From: Flaveria trinervia
Lineage: Eukaryota; Streptophyta; Magnoliopsida; Asterales; Asteraceae
NCBI GenBank assembly: GCA_025506515.1
Contig: CM046456.1
Coordinates: 12,608,524-12,672,523, forward strand
Length of the DNA stretch: 64,000 nucleotides
Reading direction: 5' to 3'
Below, piece after piece: positions 35,548 through 48,407 of the stretch; the stretch's first letter is position 1; each line of letters begins with the position of its first letter. A program made the position numbers and the translations under genes. Below the pieces are notes generated by a model that was given only the letters and a program-made list of their open reading frames with translations, did no database searches and was not told the origin of the DNA.

Positions 35548-36809
35548 GTCCAAATAATGAATCGGTCTTATCTCTAATAGATTAATTGTTTCTATTAGAT
35601 CGAGATTTAGTAGGTTTAATGGTGAATTCTACTCAAAATGTAGTTGCTTCTTTAATAGGCATGAATGATAAAACTCATCAAATTTTATTATTTGATTGGA
35701 CAGAATGGTTACTGAATAGATGTTTCCATGATTCTCCCCATAGATCGGGTGCTCATATGCAATCTATCCTTCAACTAAAAAAGTTTCAAGTTGAGGAGTT
35801 TGATGGGTTACAAAAATTCAGTAATGGTTAGTCAAATTTTAAATGCATATACGGGTGCTTATAAAAGATCTAAAACATAAGACTCCTTCAGACTAGAAGA
35901 ATATGATATAAAAATATAAGGTTGTTAAAAGGTATTGGGTTGCTTGATGGATGGAGGGAGGTTCTTAATTCTGCATTGATGATTGCTTGGAGTTATTCAT
36001 CATGTATTTATATGAGTTCTCATTGAAGGGGTACTTTGTTTTCTATTACATATTATCGGGAATCATAGAATTTAAACTACGTCAATCGATCATTTGATTA
36101 GGTAGTTGTATGTTTGGTTATATTTGAAGGATTTTTCTTATTTAGATGAATCACCAACAGCTCATAATAAGAATTTAGTCTCTTTTGAGCCCTCCTCTTT
36201 ACCACTAATTTTTTTGTGTTTGATTTTTATGTTACTATAATTAGGATTGTGGTTTTTGTAAAAATTAGTAATGTAAACCAGTATCGTGTTGTAAATTATT
36301 ATTGCGGGACTTCTACTATTATAGGTTATAGATTTTAGTAGTAAAGTTGTGTAATTGTCAATCAAATATTATAAATTTAATTCTAACAGAATGCATGTTT
36401 GATAATTTTAAGAGTAAAATAGGTATAGTATAGAGAATATTTTATTTATCAATTAAAAACTAGTTTCCTACTTGTGAAGTGAGTCTATTTCGTTAGGTCT
36501 CACTAAGCTTAGAGGAAACTTGTTGTCATGTCCAAAATTTTAAGGATCACATATACTCATTTATGCAGAGACGCTTTGGGTTATCAACATATCTTTCGGG
36601 AGAGTCCCAACAATTAATTAAGAGTGTACAACAGAAGTGATTGTACTTACTACGTCTCACTGATCGGAGGTTGCTCATTCAAATGACTAATTAGTCTACG
36701 ACATATGACATGACAAAACCAATACTTATATCAATAAGCGGGATATATTTGTTGGGCCTTTAAGTGATTAAAGTTTCTACAAACATCCATCTAAAGATAT
36801 TTTATAACA
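35548..36809. other. Intergenic, with one unassigned 81-codon ORF (35586-35831)
   Basis: The plus-strand ORF has mixed protein-like composition (LFDWTEWLLNRCF, SPHRSGAHMQS), and a second coding-like patch follows at 35931-36030 (GIGLLDGWREVLNSA). They may be remnants of one decayed gene or transposon. I do not recognise the family. The remainder is AT-rich. Confidence 0.25.
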
Positions 36810-36812
36810 TTA

Positions 36813-38057
36813 AGGTGATGTTTGGTAACTTTTGAATGGATAAATGCTGAACGAATAAGAGATTTGAACCAGTAAGAAGTCTGAACCAATAAGTGCTGAA
36901 CCAGATTAAGTCTGTTTGGTTGGAATTCTGAATGATTGTATAAAATGACTATTTTACCCATGTGAATTACTTTTTGATAAACATAATTTATCTGTTTGGT
37001 TATAACTCTTAATAATAAATAATAATTAAAGAAATAAAATACAAATCATATTAAAAAATCCAAATTACACATAAATCCTTCTTGAAAACATACTAAATCC
37101 AAATAGAAATTAATAATTTGCATACAATTTTGGTTTTAAGCATTTGACATTAGTTGAGTTGCTATTTCGTCACATAAAGCAGTCACATGCTCAATGCCTT
37201 GCAAGCCCTATTCTATGTCATGAATATACTGGCCATCACTTTCTTCCTTTTACATTTTTCCAAATCAATATGGATTGATTTGTGGTAAAAATAATATGGG
37301 ATTGATTTTCTATGAAACTATAATCTACAACATCAAAATCATAAAATACAATTGAAACTTAATTACTACAGCAAATAACATCATGTTATGTAAACAAAAA
37401 CAATCAAATAATAAAAGCATTAAACCATACTTAACAAGTTCCATATACCCTAACTGCAAAAATCTTGCCATATAAATCAACAAAACACTTCAATACTCCA
37501 AAAACTCCAACAGCATACACCATGGCTGTCCAAGACCTGCCATGGTCAAAATCCTCCAAAAACTCCAGCAACAAAACAAGTTCCATATGCCCAAAATCCC
37601 CCCATCGAAGACTTGCCATGGTTGACACCCATCGTGACCTGCCATGGCCAACCCCAAAATACACAAATTTAGCCATGGTCGACCCCCAATCGACGATCAC
37701 CGGACACAAAGCCCCGATCCATAATCTGCCATGGCCGATTCCATCAAATACAAACAACCCCATAGAACACACGACCCCGTCAATAACCTGCGATTGTGAA
37801 GAAGAATACATACATGTGAAGGGGACGGAGGAGGAGACCGAGAGAAGTGTCGTCGTCAGTGATGGCTGCCGGCGAGATACTTGCTGAAGGGGACGAAGAC
37901 GGATATAAGAGAAGTGGGGGAATTTGGTCAGATCTTCAATGTTGTCTGATCTAATAAGAGCTCAATAAGAGGTCTTTTTCATTAAGTGGTCATCAAACCA
38001 AATAGTAGTTAGACATTTGGGTCTAACTGGGGTTATTAAGACCCAAACAAACAACCC
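36813..38057. mobile_element. PIF/Harbinger-like non-autonomous element, 1245 bp
   Basis: Flanked by TTA on both sides (36810-36812 and 38058-38060). The left end begins AGGTGATGTTTGGTA, and the inverted right end begins GGGTTGTTTGTTTGGGT. TTA duplication plus TGTTTGG-type ends fit PIF/Harbinger. Subterminal AATAAGAG words appear at both ends. No transposase is visible; ORFs inside (37431-37887, both strands) are CCATGG-rich and probably not coding. Confidence 0.45.
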
Positions 38058-38099
38058 TTAAATGATTTCATGCTTTACAATATTTCTTAAAAGGGTTGA

Positions 38100-38657
<558 letters not shown>

Positions 38658-39887
38658 GTATAAAGATCAAAGGAAAACTCATTATTTATTTTATCACTTT
38701 ACATACAAGAAGATATAAATAATTAGTTTTTTGTTATATGTTGGCATACTTAAAGAAGGGTACCCCTAATATTATTTGTTTTACTTATACTATTACATGT
38801 AATTTTTCTATTCAACTTATCATTTAGGTCGTATAAATAAAGAGTTTTAAGTATGTGAAATTCTGTTTCATATAAATAATAAACATATATAACGCAAATG
38901 ACACTATATTCAATCTGTTTGGTTAAAAGTGCTTGACCTTTTCCATTTATTTCAAATTTTACCATTTATTTCAAATATATTTCAAAATCAAAACATCATT
39001 TTTTAATATTATTTTTTTAGTATGATTATTATTATATTGTTTAAGTAATCTCAATCGAAGTAAATAAGAATTTTATAATGTTACTCATAAGATTATAAAA
39101 GAGCATTCAGAGCAATTAGAAGTTACAAGTTAAAATTCTTCATAAGCTTCTAATTTTGATTTTGAATGAGACTTGAGAAATATAATCTATCAAAATCAAA
39201 ATGAATACCCTAATAATAAATCAACTTCACCCAACAATGTGCTCTCAATTTGAATGGATTGACTATTCTTAGCTTTTGTATACCTTGTTAAAGATTATTA
39301 AAAAATATATAAACATGTGTTGTTATTTAATAAAAAAAGTAATAAAAATCTAAAACCCATTATAATTTAAAAAATTGCAAACACATATTTTATTATGCAA
39401 CTTTATACGAATAGTGATCTTTCTAGATGTTGATTTTGGCACTTTCCAGGTAGAAAAAGAAGGTATGAACAGGAAAAAAGAGAGTAGCTAATAATCAATC
39501 AAACAAAACAACATTTAGTGGATGCCAGGAGACCTATTACATAATCAAAGGGACCCATTTACACACTGATTTCAAAGATTTGTGCCTTTTTGGTTTAACC
39601 ATTCATGGGTGACCTTGGAAACGTAGGCCTGTTTCATCTCTTAAATGTCAACATTAGAATCTTCACATGGGGAAAAAAGACATTTGTCCTTTTGTTTTTG
39701 GAAATTAGTCTAGGTAAAATGTATTCTAAATTTGGACTATAGTTTTGCATTATGCACTAAAAGGGTATCGGGCTATTAATTTTGAATTGTGTCGTTTTGG
39801 TTATTAGCTAAGTGAACCGATGCAAATGCACTTGTGGAATTTTAGCAAATCATAAAAAATGATGATGGATAGGGTAAAATTGATAAG
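38658..39887. other. Intergenic, nothing recognised
   Basis: AT-rich without protein-like ORFs or transposon ends. Confidence 0.45.
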
Positions 39888-40225
39888 AAATCACCTATCC
39901 ATATAGTTAGATGTCTGGATTTTGAGTCAAACCAACTGGCTGAACAAGCGGGTTGCTAAAGTTGTTGATTTAATATTCGCTCTAGTTGTCAGAATATAGA
40001 TCTTACATTGATGGGTGTGCAGGTGAGAAAAAAGTAATCATTTTTATCTGTGTAACAAATCACCTATCCATATAGTTAGATGTCTGGATTTTGAGTAAGG
40101 CCAACTGGCTGAACAAGCGGGTTGCTAAAGTTGTTGATTTAATATTCGCTCTAGTTGTCATAATATAGATCTTACATTGATGGGTGTGCAGGTGAGAAAA
40201 AAGCAATCATTTTTATCTGTGTAAG
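39888..40225. repeat. Tandem duplication, two copies of 169 bp
   Basis: Copies 39888-40056 and 40057-40225 begin AAATCACCTATCC and end ATCTGTGTAA, and differ at only about five or six positions. A recent segmental tandem duplication of unknown sequence. Confidence 0.95.
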
Positions 40226-41062
40226 AAGCACTGTTTTCAGACTCGGATCAGCCCGGTCCGTCGAACCGGTCGGACTAAGATTCGGAGGTTGGATTGGTCC
40301 AATCTACCCTAAATCGTTTTGTTTTCAAAGAACCAGTCTGTTCGAACTAGGAACTGGGTCGGACCGGATTTTTAATTTTTTTTGTTTTTATTTTTAGTTT
40401 TTTGGATTCTAAAGAGTTTAATGGGTGGTTCGAACTATAAATTAAAGTGTTGGACATAAAATTATTGTTGATTTTTATATATAACTATAAACTACAAATA
40501 TAAAATATCTATATTGAATTATATATAAAAGTATATATCTAATATACATATATATAATTATGAAATCAGTTGGTTTAACTAGTCGATTAGTAAGGTGATT
40601 GGTTCAATACCCGATCAAGTTTTTGAAACATCAGAAAAAAGGTAGTAATATGTTATTTTGAAAAACTTTTAGATAACTTCTATAGAAATAAGATATATAG
40701 TATCTGATTAACCAAGTTAAAATATTTCTCATTTTTTCTTATCGATTATGATTTTATCAAGTCTCACCATAGTATTGTTAGAAACTAGTTATAATCATGA
40801 CCTGTGATATATGTTTGTTGAATAATGTGTCGTTGTAATACTATACATGAGTTAAATATTAAATTTTTCCGAATATAAATGTTTTGGAAAGCATGAAAAC
40901 CGGAAATGTGGAGTTTCGTTATGGTCATCATAACTTTGTTAAAAGTCCAATTAAGCAATCGTTAATCTTTGTTTATACCTTACATGCTAAGATGTATCAA
41001 GAAAAAAAGATTCTTATTCCAAAATATAATGCCACCCTATCATCAAACTCAAACTCAAACTA
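40226..41062. other. Intergenic, nothing recognised
   Basis: Contains a short CCGGTC/GGACCGG-rich patch (about 40240-40370), otherwise AT-rich. Confidence 0.4.
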
Positions 41063-41065
41063 TTA

Positions 41066-41627
41066 GGTAGTGTTTGGTATACAAAAATAAGGGGCGGAAT
41101 TGAATGAACCATTGAGGGTGAATGAATAAAAACATGTTTGGTTGGTGGTGGTAATGTAATGAACTAGTTGATTACATTCCCTCAAAGTTATTCCATCCAC
41201 TCCCACTTTTTTTTTTCATTCCATACATTCTTCCATCATTAATCACCAACACCACCCGCCACAACAACCACCACCGACCACCAAGATCGCTCGTCACCAG
41301 CAACCATCACCGGCCACCACCGCGGTGTCCGACGATAGTGTTCCCGGGGTGGTAGTGGCCGACCGCGGTGGTGGCCGGTGGTGGTTGCTAGTGACAAGCG
41401 ATCTTGGTGGTCGGTGGTGGTTGTTGTGGCGGGTGGTGTTGGTGACTAATGATAAAAGAAAGTATGGAATGAAAAAAAAGGGGAAGTGGATGGAATGAAT
41501 TTAAGGGAACGGAATCAACTACGTAATGGTTCATTCCATTACCTCCATTAAACAAACATGTCTTTATTTATTCACCCTCAATGGTTCATTCCATTCCGTC
41601 TCTCATTCCTGCATACCAAACGCTACC
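41066..41627. mobile_element. Long foldback MITE, 562 bp, TTA target duplication
   Basis: TTA flanks both ends (41063-41065, 41628-41630). Ends are GGTAGTGTTTGGTAT and its inverse. Nearly the entire element is one long inverted repeat: the left-arm words (CCATTGAGGGTGAATGA, CCACCACCGACCACCAAG, GATCGCT) return inverted in the right arm, meeting near 41345. The TTA site and GTTTGGTAT end suggest PIF/Harbinger relatives. RNA from either strand would form a ~270-bp hairpin. Confidence 0.8.
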
Positions 41628-41630
41628 TTA

Positions 41631-42394
41631 TTATTATCGTTTAATTCAAACCGCGATATAGTAATACTGAAAAAAAAAATCATACACCAGTATCGCTTAA
41701 CTATAAAGGCTACATATCACGTTTCTATTACATTTTCTTTAGTTTCTATTAATAGTTTACCTAGAAATTTTTATACATTTTATGTTACAACCAAAATTTT
41801 GATTTTCCCAAGTTCAAGAAAAGAACTTTGTTGTGAAAGCTTATTAAAAACTTTCAAAACACAATATATATTGTGTTTATAAAAATATACTACGCATAAG
41901 AGACAAGATTAAGGAGTAAGCTAAGGTTCAAGATTAAAAAACCATTAAACTCAATGATTAGAAAACCATAATCATTGGCGCAATCAAAATTCTTAGCAAC
42001 CAAGCAAAGCATACATAATAAGACATTATGCATGGATACATATATTAATATTTGCTTTAAAAATTTTTGACTTAGTTTTGACTTTGAGTCCATAAAAAGA
42101 GTGGTCAACTCTTACCTCCTTTGGAAAAGGGAACATAAACAATGGAACATTTGTGATACGCCGTTCTACTTGGATGGTTTTATAAAAAGATGATATGAAA
42201 AATCTTAATCTTCTAATATCTTTATTAACTAGGTACGTTTTGTATTTTCAGTAATAAAATGTTTCTGGTCTGCAGATCACATCTACTAACATTCATAGAA
42301 TAAAATGTAGACAAAACCACTACAGTCTAAAAAGAAAAGTGGTTGTTTTTTAGTGTTTGTAGACTGCTAAAATAAATTGGTGATGGTTTACGTA
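41631..42394. other. Intergenic, nothing recognised
   Basis: AT-rich, no convincing ORF. Confidence 0.4.
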
Positions 42395-42525
42395 TGATGG
42401 TGGTGGTGGTAGGTATTGGTGGACGATGGTTGTGGTGGATGGTGGTGGGTGGTGGTAGACGGTGGGTGGTGGTGGTGGTTGACGATGGTCTTGGACGGTG
42501 GTGGTGGTGGGTGATGGTTTTTAAC
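42395..42525. repeat. TGG-rich low-complexity tract
   Basis: Imperfect (TGG)n and GGTGGT tracts about 130 bp long; they create a spurious His/Pro ORF on the minus strand. Confidence 0.85.
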
Positions 42526-44171
42526 ATTCCACGGACTTTAGAAGTGTCTTGTTCAAATCTACATTAAAAAAGAGCAGATATTTGTGTGATAAAATGTGAT
42601 TTTTCTAAAAATAGTCCAAAATTTTTTAAAATGTAATAACATTAGTTGTCGTTATATGACTGTTAGTTTTTAATAAAAAATTGTTTTGCACTATCTATGT
42701 GAGGGATTGTGTGTTTTTTCACATGCCCTAATAAAGTAATTTTTGTTATAAAATCATTTCCCCAATTAGTGTAATTTAAAGAAGTAAAAGAAAATGTAAA
42801 ATGTCAAATTTCGATGAACTTAACCTTATAAACCCAAAAACCATTTAAGGATGATGACTTGTTTCGTAACATCTCATAAAATTTTCGGATTATATTCGGA
42901 AATTTTAAGCATGGGATTAAACATGCAATCTCACTAAACCATATAAACTATTTTACATTTTCCTCTTATGTGTGTTATTAACGCCCCTTTTAACGTTAAG
43001 TTCGTGACAACATTTTAACATTGGTTTTTGTATGGTTTTACACACATCGCAATATGGAACTTCTTTTTATATAAGGTTTCTTATGTTATCAACAATGTCT
43101 ATGATTAATTCTTTATATAAAATTACAAATATTATTAACATCTAATTTAAATTAATTCTTTATATAAATTAAATATATTATTAACATCTAATTTAACATA
43201 CGAGTTCAAAAAATATTTTGATGTTAGTTTTATCAAACCAAGTCGTAATACTAATTTAATATAGGAAAATTTAATTTTAAAAATACAAACTATTAACTAT
43301 TGGCCAATATTAATCCTAACTAACATTTTGACCGATATTAATCTTAACTTTCGATTTTGTTATATATAGTAGTCCCAGTCTAACTATTTGTTAACTCTAT
43401 TAATTTCAAATAATGTAACACATGATTTTACTCGTGACAAGCATGTAACATGACGTATTATGTAATTAAAATAAAAATACATCAATATATCACTTGTTTT
43501 TTTTATTTCTCCAAGTTACTCCACTAGTGACAAAAACATACATTGAATAACTTCAATAAATGATCTTTTATAAAAAATATTGAGTTATGTATTTATATTT
43601 TTAATTATTACTGTATTATACGTTTAGCACGAACCACGTCACGCGATACGTTATAAAAAACTAACGGAGTTAACGAACAAATTAGACTAGATTTATTAAC
43701 GAACAATTAGACTAGATTAAATTGTTAGTTAAATTAATATTATACAATAACTAAATTTAAATTTAGCAAATTATTTATTAAAACTATGACATATTGGTTG
43801 AGAATAATTCATATTGCTTGATAATAAAAACAATTATTATAATATAATTATTTATTTGTTTACCCTTAATTTTGCTCAGAATAATAATTGTAAATAAAAT
43901 ATAAAGACAAACAATGAAATAGAATTAAAACGTGTGAAAATTAAGTGTAAATTAATAAAAATATTCTTATTAAGATTCTTATCGTAAAAATTGATAGTAT
44001 ATATATTATAATCGATAAATATATAATAATTAAAATTATTAAATTTAATTTCACTTTAAATAAATATAATACAATTTTTCTTTAATAGAAAACACACAAC
44101 TAATAAATAATTTTGTTTCAAATGTTATCATCAATCACTTCACCTTTTCCCCTTTAGGTGTTTAGACTACC
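42526..44171. other. Intergenic, upstream of the U-box gene
   Basis: AT-rich. A short tandem duplication of TAACGAACAA(A)TTAGACTAG lies near 43670-43715. GC content rises from about 44140, marking the promoter and leader of the gene. Confidence 0.45.
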
Positions 44172-44179
44172 CATAAATC
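44172..44179 (+). promoter_or_regulatory. Possible TATA box of the U-box gene
   Basis: CATAAATC about 155 bp before the ATG, at the switch from AT-rich DNA to a C-rich leader. Weak match; chosen by position. Confidence 0.3.
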
Positions 44180-44331
44180 ACCACCACATTCCCCCAACGA
44201 TTCTCTCCACTCCCTCTCTTTCCCATATGTTCCCCCTCTTTCCTATTCCAATTCCCATTCCACCGTCCCCTCAATCCCACCACCACCACCACCGGAATCC
44301 CCACCACCACCATTAACCCACCACATCTCCC

Positions 44332-45755
44332 ATGGGCACCAGTAAGCACAAATGGCGATTCACCCTCCTCCGATCACCATCCCACCTCAAACCACCGCCA
44401 CCACCACCGCCGCCGCCGCCGGAGTTCACCTGCCCCATCTCCGGCGAACTCATGGCCGACCCCGTCATCGTCTCCTCCGGCCAAACGTTCGAACGAAACT
44501 GCGTTGTTGCCTGCATGACCCTCTCGTTTAAACCCACTGTTAATTTCACCACCGTTGATTTCACCACTGTTATCCCTAACCTCGCTCTCAAATCCGCCAT
44601 TGTTAACTGGTGTGTTACCAATTCATACTCCCCCATCCCTCAACCCATCGATCTCCGTTCTGCGTTGAACATCGTTCAATTGATGATAAAGGGGTCTCCG
44701 AATCACCCCCAAATTCGCCTCTCGAGTTGCCTATCGTCGGCATCGGAGGATTCGATACTACCCATTGCCCCCGATTTCTCCCCGAATTCGTCATCTTCAT
44801 CGTCTGAAATCGATAACCCAGATGAGGAGCACGAAGAAATCATCAACAAACTCAGAAGCGGGTTAATGTCGGATCAAGAACAAGCTGTGGTTGCATTGAG
44901 GAACACCACACGAACGAATCAAGACGCTCGAATCCACCTCTGTACGCCGCGGCTGCTGGCGGCGCTCCGGCATCTGATCGTGTCGAGATACTCGGCGTCC
45001 AGGTGAACGCCGTCGCGGCGGTGGTGAATTTGTCGTTGGAAAATGCTAACAAAGTGAAGATCGTGAGGTCCGGCATCGTTCCGCCGGTGATCGACGTTCT
45101 CCGGTGTGGGTTGCCGGAGGCACAAGACCACGCCGCCGGCGCGTTATTCAGCTTAGCCCTTGACGATCAGAACAAAACCGCCATCGGAGTGCTCGGCGCG
45201 TTGCCGCCGTTGCTCCACGCGCTGCGGTCGAGCTCCGATCGGACACGTCACGACTCCGCTTTAGCTCTATACCACCTAACCCTCGTTCAAAGCAACCGGT
45301 CAAAGCTAGTCAAACTCGGGTCGGTTCAAGTATTCTTAAACATGGTCAAGTCGGGTCACATGACGGGTCGGGTCATGTTGGTGTTGGGTAACTTATCCGG
45401 GAGTGTCGAGGGTCGGGCCGCAATGTTGGATGGTGGCGCGGTCGAGTGCTTACTCGGGTTGTTGAGTCGGGGTGAGTTTGACTCAGAGTCGACTCGGGAG
45501 AGTTGTTTAGGAGCGTTATATGGGTTGAGTCAAGGCGGGTTGAGGTTTAAAGGGCTCGCGAAGGAGGCCGGGGCCGAGGAGTTGTTAGTGAAAGAACAAG
45601 AAACGGGGCCCGAGCGGTGTAAGGAGAAGGTGGGGAAGATCTTGGAAGTGATGCGACAGAAGGACGAGGAAGAGGAGACGGTCGATTGGGAGGCGTTACT
45701 TAATTCTGACGAGTTGTCGCGATCAAGGTTCGAGCTTGTTTATGGTAAAGGTTGA
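44332..45755 (+). CDS. U-box/ARM-repeat E3 ubiquitin ligase (PUB38-41-like), one frameshift
   Basis: Plant U-box proteins pass ubiquitin from an E2 to substrates bound by their ARM repeats. The ATG at 44332 gives MGTSKHKWRF, a ten-proline run, then the U-box (EFTCPISGELMADPVIVSSGQTFER, about residues 31-102). A Ser-rich linker follows, then EEIINKLRSG and ARM repeats (VVNLSLENANK, EAQDHAAGALFSLALDDQNK, DSALALYHLTL). The acidic tail (DEEEETVDWEALLNS) ends at 45755. Layout and wording closely resemble Arabidopsis PUB38-41; the exact orthologue is not determined. The first frame stops at 45004-45006, while the homologous reading resumes from 44997 in another frame without loss, so one base is missing between about 44992 and 44997. 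No ATG starts the second block. No intron is seen. GC content is far above its surroundings. Confidence 0.88.
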
Positions 45756-45911
45756 GTACTTGAGTTAAGGAGACTCGTATTTGGACCGGCTGTTTTTTAG
45801 CGGTTTTCGAGCATTGTTTTTATGGTGTTGGTTGTGTAACTTGGGTGTAATTTGGGTTGTTTTGGGCACCCTTTGTTTGTTTATGTGTGCATATAAAGAC
45901 ATAGCGGTGTA

Positions 45912-45917
45912 AATAAA
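45912..45917 (+). terminator. Polyadenylation signal of the U-box gene
   Basis: AATAAA 157 bp after the stop codon, preceded by TGT-rich sequence as in plant far-upstream elements. Confidence 0.5.
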
Positions 45918-46825
45918 GAATTTTGGGTGGATTCACTTTGGTTCGAACTGATTTTACAAGTGTATGAATGTTGGTGATGATGTTTGAACGTTGTTTTGCA
46001 TATATGGTAGGGTGTTATAACAGTGAACTAAAATTTGTTTGATAATATTTTTGGTTTTGTGGATGATTTGAAGTTTGTGTGATGAAATGTGTGGTTTCCT
46101 CTTACTTTATAAGCTCATGTAAATTGGAAAATGTGGGTTGTGTGACGGGATTTTGGTATATTTAGTCTTATATATGGTCGTTAAAATTCTCATTATATAT
46201 TTGATCTTACAGTCAGGTATTTGGTTACGAGTTATGTGTTGAGTTACTATGCGTAAAACAAACCTTAAGGTTAAGTTCTTATTTATTTCATTGTTATGAA
46301 CCATCATTTTCTATAGGGGCTTTGGACTAAACTAGAAAATTATAAACGGCTAACTTATATGTTGTTGTGTGAGTCTATAATTTAATCTGTTATTAGATTA
46401 AGTTTATCCTTTTACCTTTATTTGGAACATATTGTTTAAATCACTATAAACTAATAGCATTAAATTCTGTTTTTTTATTAATATGTGAGTGTAATAATTA
46501 TGTGAGTGTATTTCTTTATATCATATGAAATTATTGTAAGTGAATAAAAAATGTTACAGTTTACACTTTTTAACATTTATAAATTTTATAATATTTTTTA
46601 AAGTGATTGTGAGTGAAAAATAAAAAAAAAAGTAATGAGAGTATAAATAATATTATTTATTTGAAGCAAAAAGAGAAAAAATAGTAATTTATAGTGTAAT
46701 TATCAAAATAAAAATAAATAATAGAATGTAAATGGTCTAACAAATATTGATAAATTAATGATAAGAGTTAGAAATTTGTACCACTCATAATTGACTAGGA
46801 GTAGTTTAAGGGTTATTAAAATCTT
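45918..46825. other. Intergenic, nothing recognised
   Basis: AT-rich, no protein-like ORF. Confidence 0.45.
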
Positions 46826-46828
46826 TTA

Positions 46829-47677
46829 GGTAGCGTTTGAGATGCAGGAATGAAGGACGGAATGAAATGAACCATTGAGGGTGAATGAATAAAGACATGT
46901 TTGGTTGGTGGAGGTAATGGAATGAACCATTACGTAGTTGATTCCATTCCTCAAATTCATTCCATCCACTCCCCCTTCTTTTTTCATTCCATACCTTCTT
47001 CCATCATTAGTCACCAACACCACCCGCCACAACACCCACCACCGACCACCAAGATCGCTCGTCACCAACAAACACCACTGGCCACCACCGCGGTCATCCA
47101 CCACTACCCCATGAACACTATCGCTGGACATCATCACCACCGGCCATGGCTGGCGCTAGAAACCATCTCCGAAGGCCACCGCCACCGCCGGGAACCACCA
47201 TCGCAAGAAACCACCTTCGAAGGCCACCACCACCATCGCAAGAAACCACCTTCGAAGGCCGCCACCGACATCGCAAGAAACCACCTAAGGCCACAGCTGC
47301 CTCTGGAAACCACCTCGGCCACCACCGCCAGCCACCACCGTCACCAGAAACCGCCGCCGGAAACCACCGCCGGCCACCACCGCCGGCCACCACCGCCGCT
47401 GGAAACCACCGTCGGCAACCACCGCCACCGGAAACAGCCGCAGGAAACCACCGCGGCCACCACCGCTGCCGGGCACAACAGCCGCCGGAAACCACCTCCG
47501 GCCACCACCTCCGCTCGCCATCACCATCATAGATACTTTTACACTTAATTGTTTTGTTTTTATACCTAACAAATAAACCAAAGATATGATTCATTTATTA
47601 CTAAAGGGCAACCAAACACAACAATGGAATGTAATGATTCATTTCATTCTCTTATCCATTCCATTCCTTTATTCATT
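46829..47677. mobile_element. Second copy of the foldback MITE family, with minisatellite
   Basis: Starts GGTAGCGTTTGAGATGC after TTA (46826-46828). Its first ~270 bp match the left arm of the element at 41066 (CCATTGAGGGTGAATGA, ACCACCAAGATCGCTCGTC). Instead of the inverted arm there is a GC-rich array, and then a right end (ACCAAACACAACAATGGAATG, TCCATTCCATTCC) that is related but not the expected inverse. It appears to be a rearranged or hybrid copy; the right boundary is approximate. Confidence 0.55.
47140..47525. repeat. GC-rich minisatellite (CCACCGCCGG/GAAACCACC units)
   Basis: Imperfect repeats of GCCACCACCG and GGAAACCACC over almost 400 bp, open in several frames on both strands. 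The predicted His/Pro/Arg- or Gly/Trp-rich proteins are by-products of the repeat. Confidence 0.8.
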
Positions 47678-47903
47678 ACTAAAAAAATACTTCATTAATT
47701 TTAACTAGTATTGTTTTTTTTAATTACGAATGCAACACTTACGAGAATAGTTAACACAATGTTTAAGGGTTATTAAAATCTTTTAGTGCTACTAAAAAAA
47801 TACTTCATTAATTTTAACTAGTATTGTTTTTTTTAATTTACAAATGCAACACTTACGAGAATAGTTAACACAATGTTATATGTATACATGAATTTGTAAA
47901 ATA
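47678..47903. repeat. Tandem duplication of about 113 bp
   Basis: Two copies start ACTAAAAAAATACTTC at 47678 and 47791 and are near identical. About 25 bp from this unit (GTTTAAGGGTTATTAAAATC) also occurs left of the foldback element at 46804-46828. Confidence 0.85.
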
Positions 47904-47929
47904 TTGATATTATTAGTACAATTATATAT

Positions 47930-48240
47930 ATTATATATATATACATATATATATATATATACATATATATATACATATATATATATATTACATATATATA
48001 TATACATATATACATACATATATAATATATATACATTATATATATACATATATATACACATATATACATACATATATATATAGATACATATATATATACA
48101 TATATATATACATATACATATACATATATATATACATATACATATATATAATATATATATATATATATTATATATATATAATATATATATACATATACAT
48201 ACATATATATATATAATATATACATATACATATATATATT

Positions 48241-48332
<92 letters not shown>

Positions 48333-48369
48333 TATATATATATATATATATCTATATATATATATATAG

Positions 48370-48404
<35 letters not shown>

Positions 48405-48407
48405 ATA
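47930..48407. repeat. Compound TA/TACA microsatellite
   Basis: Almost 480 bp of TATATA broken by ACATA and GATATA units, directly abutting the left LTR of element C. ORFs of Tyr/Ile repeats here are artefacts. Confidence 0.95.

Noticed and set aside
37431..37887. Overlapping ORFs inside the PIF-like element
   Set aside because: Low-complexity CCATGG-rich DNA with no DDE transposase motifs.
42327..42527. His/Pro ORF
   Set aside because: By-product of the (TGG)n tract.
45003..45755. Second block of the U-box gene as an independent ARM-only gene
   Set aside because: It has no ATG at its start and continues the same homologous protein as the upstream block; one frameshifted gene is simpler.
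46901..47594. Long ORFs on both strands rich in His/Pro or Gly/Trp
   Set aside because: Open on both strands because of the GCC/CCA minisatellite; no domain and no start context.
47833..48315. 160-codon ORF of Tyr/Ile/Met repeats
   Set aside because: Product of the compound TA/TACA microsatellite next to element C.
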